This document shows, piece after piece, positions 15,004 through 17,958 of a stretch of DNA of 17,958 nt (the first letter of the stretch is position 1; each line of letters starts with the position of its first letter). The notes below the pieces were generated by a model. The model did not search any database and was not told where the DNA came from. It worked only from the letters and a program-made list of their open reading frames with translations. The translations under genes were made by a program, and so were the position numbers. The stretch is from Chloroflexota bacterium. GTDB lineage: Bacteria > Chloroflexota > Anaerolineae > Caldilineales > Caldilineaceae. Location: NCBI GenBank assembly GCA_003577005.1, contig QEUW01000121.1, positions 1 to 17,958 on the forward strand. The letters run 5' to 3'.

Positions 15004-15110
15004 AATGCTCAATAACTAACGTTCAATGGTTAATGCTCAATGATTAATGCTCAACGTGCCGAACGGTTCGACCACATTCATTGAGCACTAACCAATAACC
15101 ATTGAGCATT
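15004..15110. repeat. 14-bp tandem repeat array with inverted copies (heptamer phased)
   Basis: Four units start at 15004, 15018, 15032 and 15046, exactly 14 bases apart, each beginning with AATGCTCAAT or a close variant (AACGTTCAAT at the second). On the other strand ATTGAGCACT (15080-15089) and ATTGAGCATT (15101-15110) are inverted copies, spaced by 21 bases, so the phase is a multiple of 7. At the centre, CGAAC-G-GTTCG (15060-15070) forms its own small stem. The whole stretch fills the lon-PHP gap. It is not a CRISPR array: spacers are absent and units are degenerate. Confidence 0.8.
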
Positions 15111-15117
15111 GACAGTT

Positions 15118-17667
<2,550 letters not shown>

Positions 17668-17825
17668 ACAACTTCCAATGAGCGCCGGCGGGCATATGGC
17701 GTGGACCACCGTGTGCCAACACGATGGCAGAACGCGTCGCGGATCTCGCAAATTCTGTCACCTGACAACGGTTTATTTATCGCTACTATAACGTGGCAAA
17801 GCCAGATATAGTTGCGCCTCGCCTT

Positions 17826-17854
17826 ATTCTACACCGGCGCAGAACCTTGATAAA
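17826..17854 (-). promoter_or_regulatory. Candidate promoter for lon
   Basis: On the - strand TTTATC (17854-17849) and TAGAAT (17831-17826) are separated by 17 bases. The -10 matches five of six positions, the -35 three. The leader would be about 150 bases, long enough for control elements, so a closer promoter cannot be excluded. Confidence 0.3.
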
Positions 17855-17888
17855 GGCTAAATAATTCGACAACGTTACATTTCGATAA

Positions 17889-17955
17889 GACCTCCGGGAG
17901 GTGACCGGATGAATGCTCGACAAATCAGGTTGTCTCCGGTCACCTCCCGGAGGTC
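17889..17955. repeat. Hairpin with 21-bp perfect arms at the window edge
   Basis: Bases 17889-17909 (starting GACCTCCGGGAGGTGACCGG) are perfectly complementary to 17935-17955, with a 25-base loop. Each arm contains the smaller palindrome ACCTCC-G-GGAGGT. It lies upstream of lon and may be the terminator of a gene beyond the edge or a dispersed repeat. No T-run can be seen before the window ends. Confidence 0.8.
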
Positions 17956-17958
17956 GGC

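Larger units (their letters stand above)
17668..17958. other. Upstream region of lon, no gene seen
   Basis: About 290 bases to the window edge. It holds a candidate lon promoter at 17826-17854, a second possible -10 (TATAGT on the - strand, 17790-17785), an inverted repeat TGTCA-CC-TGACA (17756-17767) that could be an operator, and the hairpin at 17889-17955. I see no CIRCE or HAIR heat-shock element and no credible small ORF. Confidence 0.5.

Noticed and set aside
15056..15075. T-loop-like GGTTCGACC suggesting a tRNA
   Set aside because: No acceptor stem, anticodon arm or D-loop can be built around it; it belongs to the central stem of the repeat array.
15004..15110. Possible CRISPR array
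   Set aside because: Units are 14 bases, degenerate and contiguous, with inverted copies; no unique spacers and no cas genes nearby.

Overview
The window is most likely from the chromosome of a Chloroflexota bacterium, probably of the Anaerolineae/Caldilineae type. This rests on high GC content, a secreted protease with a TPTxTPT-type linker followed by 'YLPLV', a membrane-anchored LuxR-Kelch protein, and short phrase-like intergenic repeats. The assignment is an inference from protein style; there is no rRNA or other marker here. I see no tRNA, rRNA, CRISPR array or complete insertion sequence. Nearly all of the sequence is accounted for by 13 protein genes, the first of them cut by the window edge.

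Left part, + strand (1-5925): the end of a fumarylacetoacetate-hydrolase (FAH) family gene and an aldehyde dehydrogenase of the alpha-ketoglutarate-semialdehyde type. This pair fits an oxidative pentose/sugar-acid (Weimberg-like) route. An M16 peptidase homologue with a broken zinc motif, a GT4 glycosyltransferase, and a LuxR-type DNA-binding domain joined through one membrane helix to a six-bladed Kelch propeller follow.

Middle (5988-11487): on the - strand lie a Xer-like tyrosine recombinase that has lost its catalytic tyrosine, and a translationally coupled fchA-folD pair for one-carbon folate chemistry. In this FolD the catalytic lysine and glutamine are replaced, so the neighbouring cyclodeaminase/cyclohydrolase may supply the missing step. 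A secreted trypsin-like protease with a C-terminal jelly-roll-like domain lies on the + strand and converges on a Gfo/Idh/MocA oxidoreductase on the - strand.

Right part, - strand (17667 down to 11720): lon, then a three-part protein (PHP phosphoesterase, Schlafen/AlbA_2-like domain, unrecognised C-terminal domain), tlyA and a truncated haemoglobin. The last three are closely spaced and probably co-transcribed.

Intergenic DNA is rich in symmetric structure. There is a 64-bp perfect palindrome (11653-11716) beside an 18-bp-arm inverted repeat, a 24-bp-arm hairpin ahead of the dehydrogenase, a 14-bp-period repeat array ahead of the PHP gene, and a 21-bp-arm hairpin at the right edge. The most promising candidates for something undescribed are the PHP-AlbA_2 fusion, the FolD/FchA division of labour, the catalytically dead Xer protein and the LuxR-TM-Kelch receptor.
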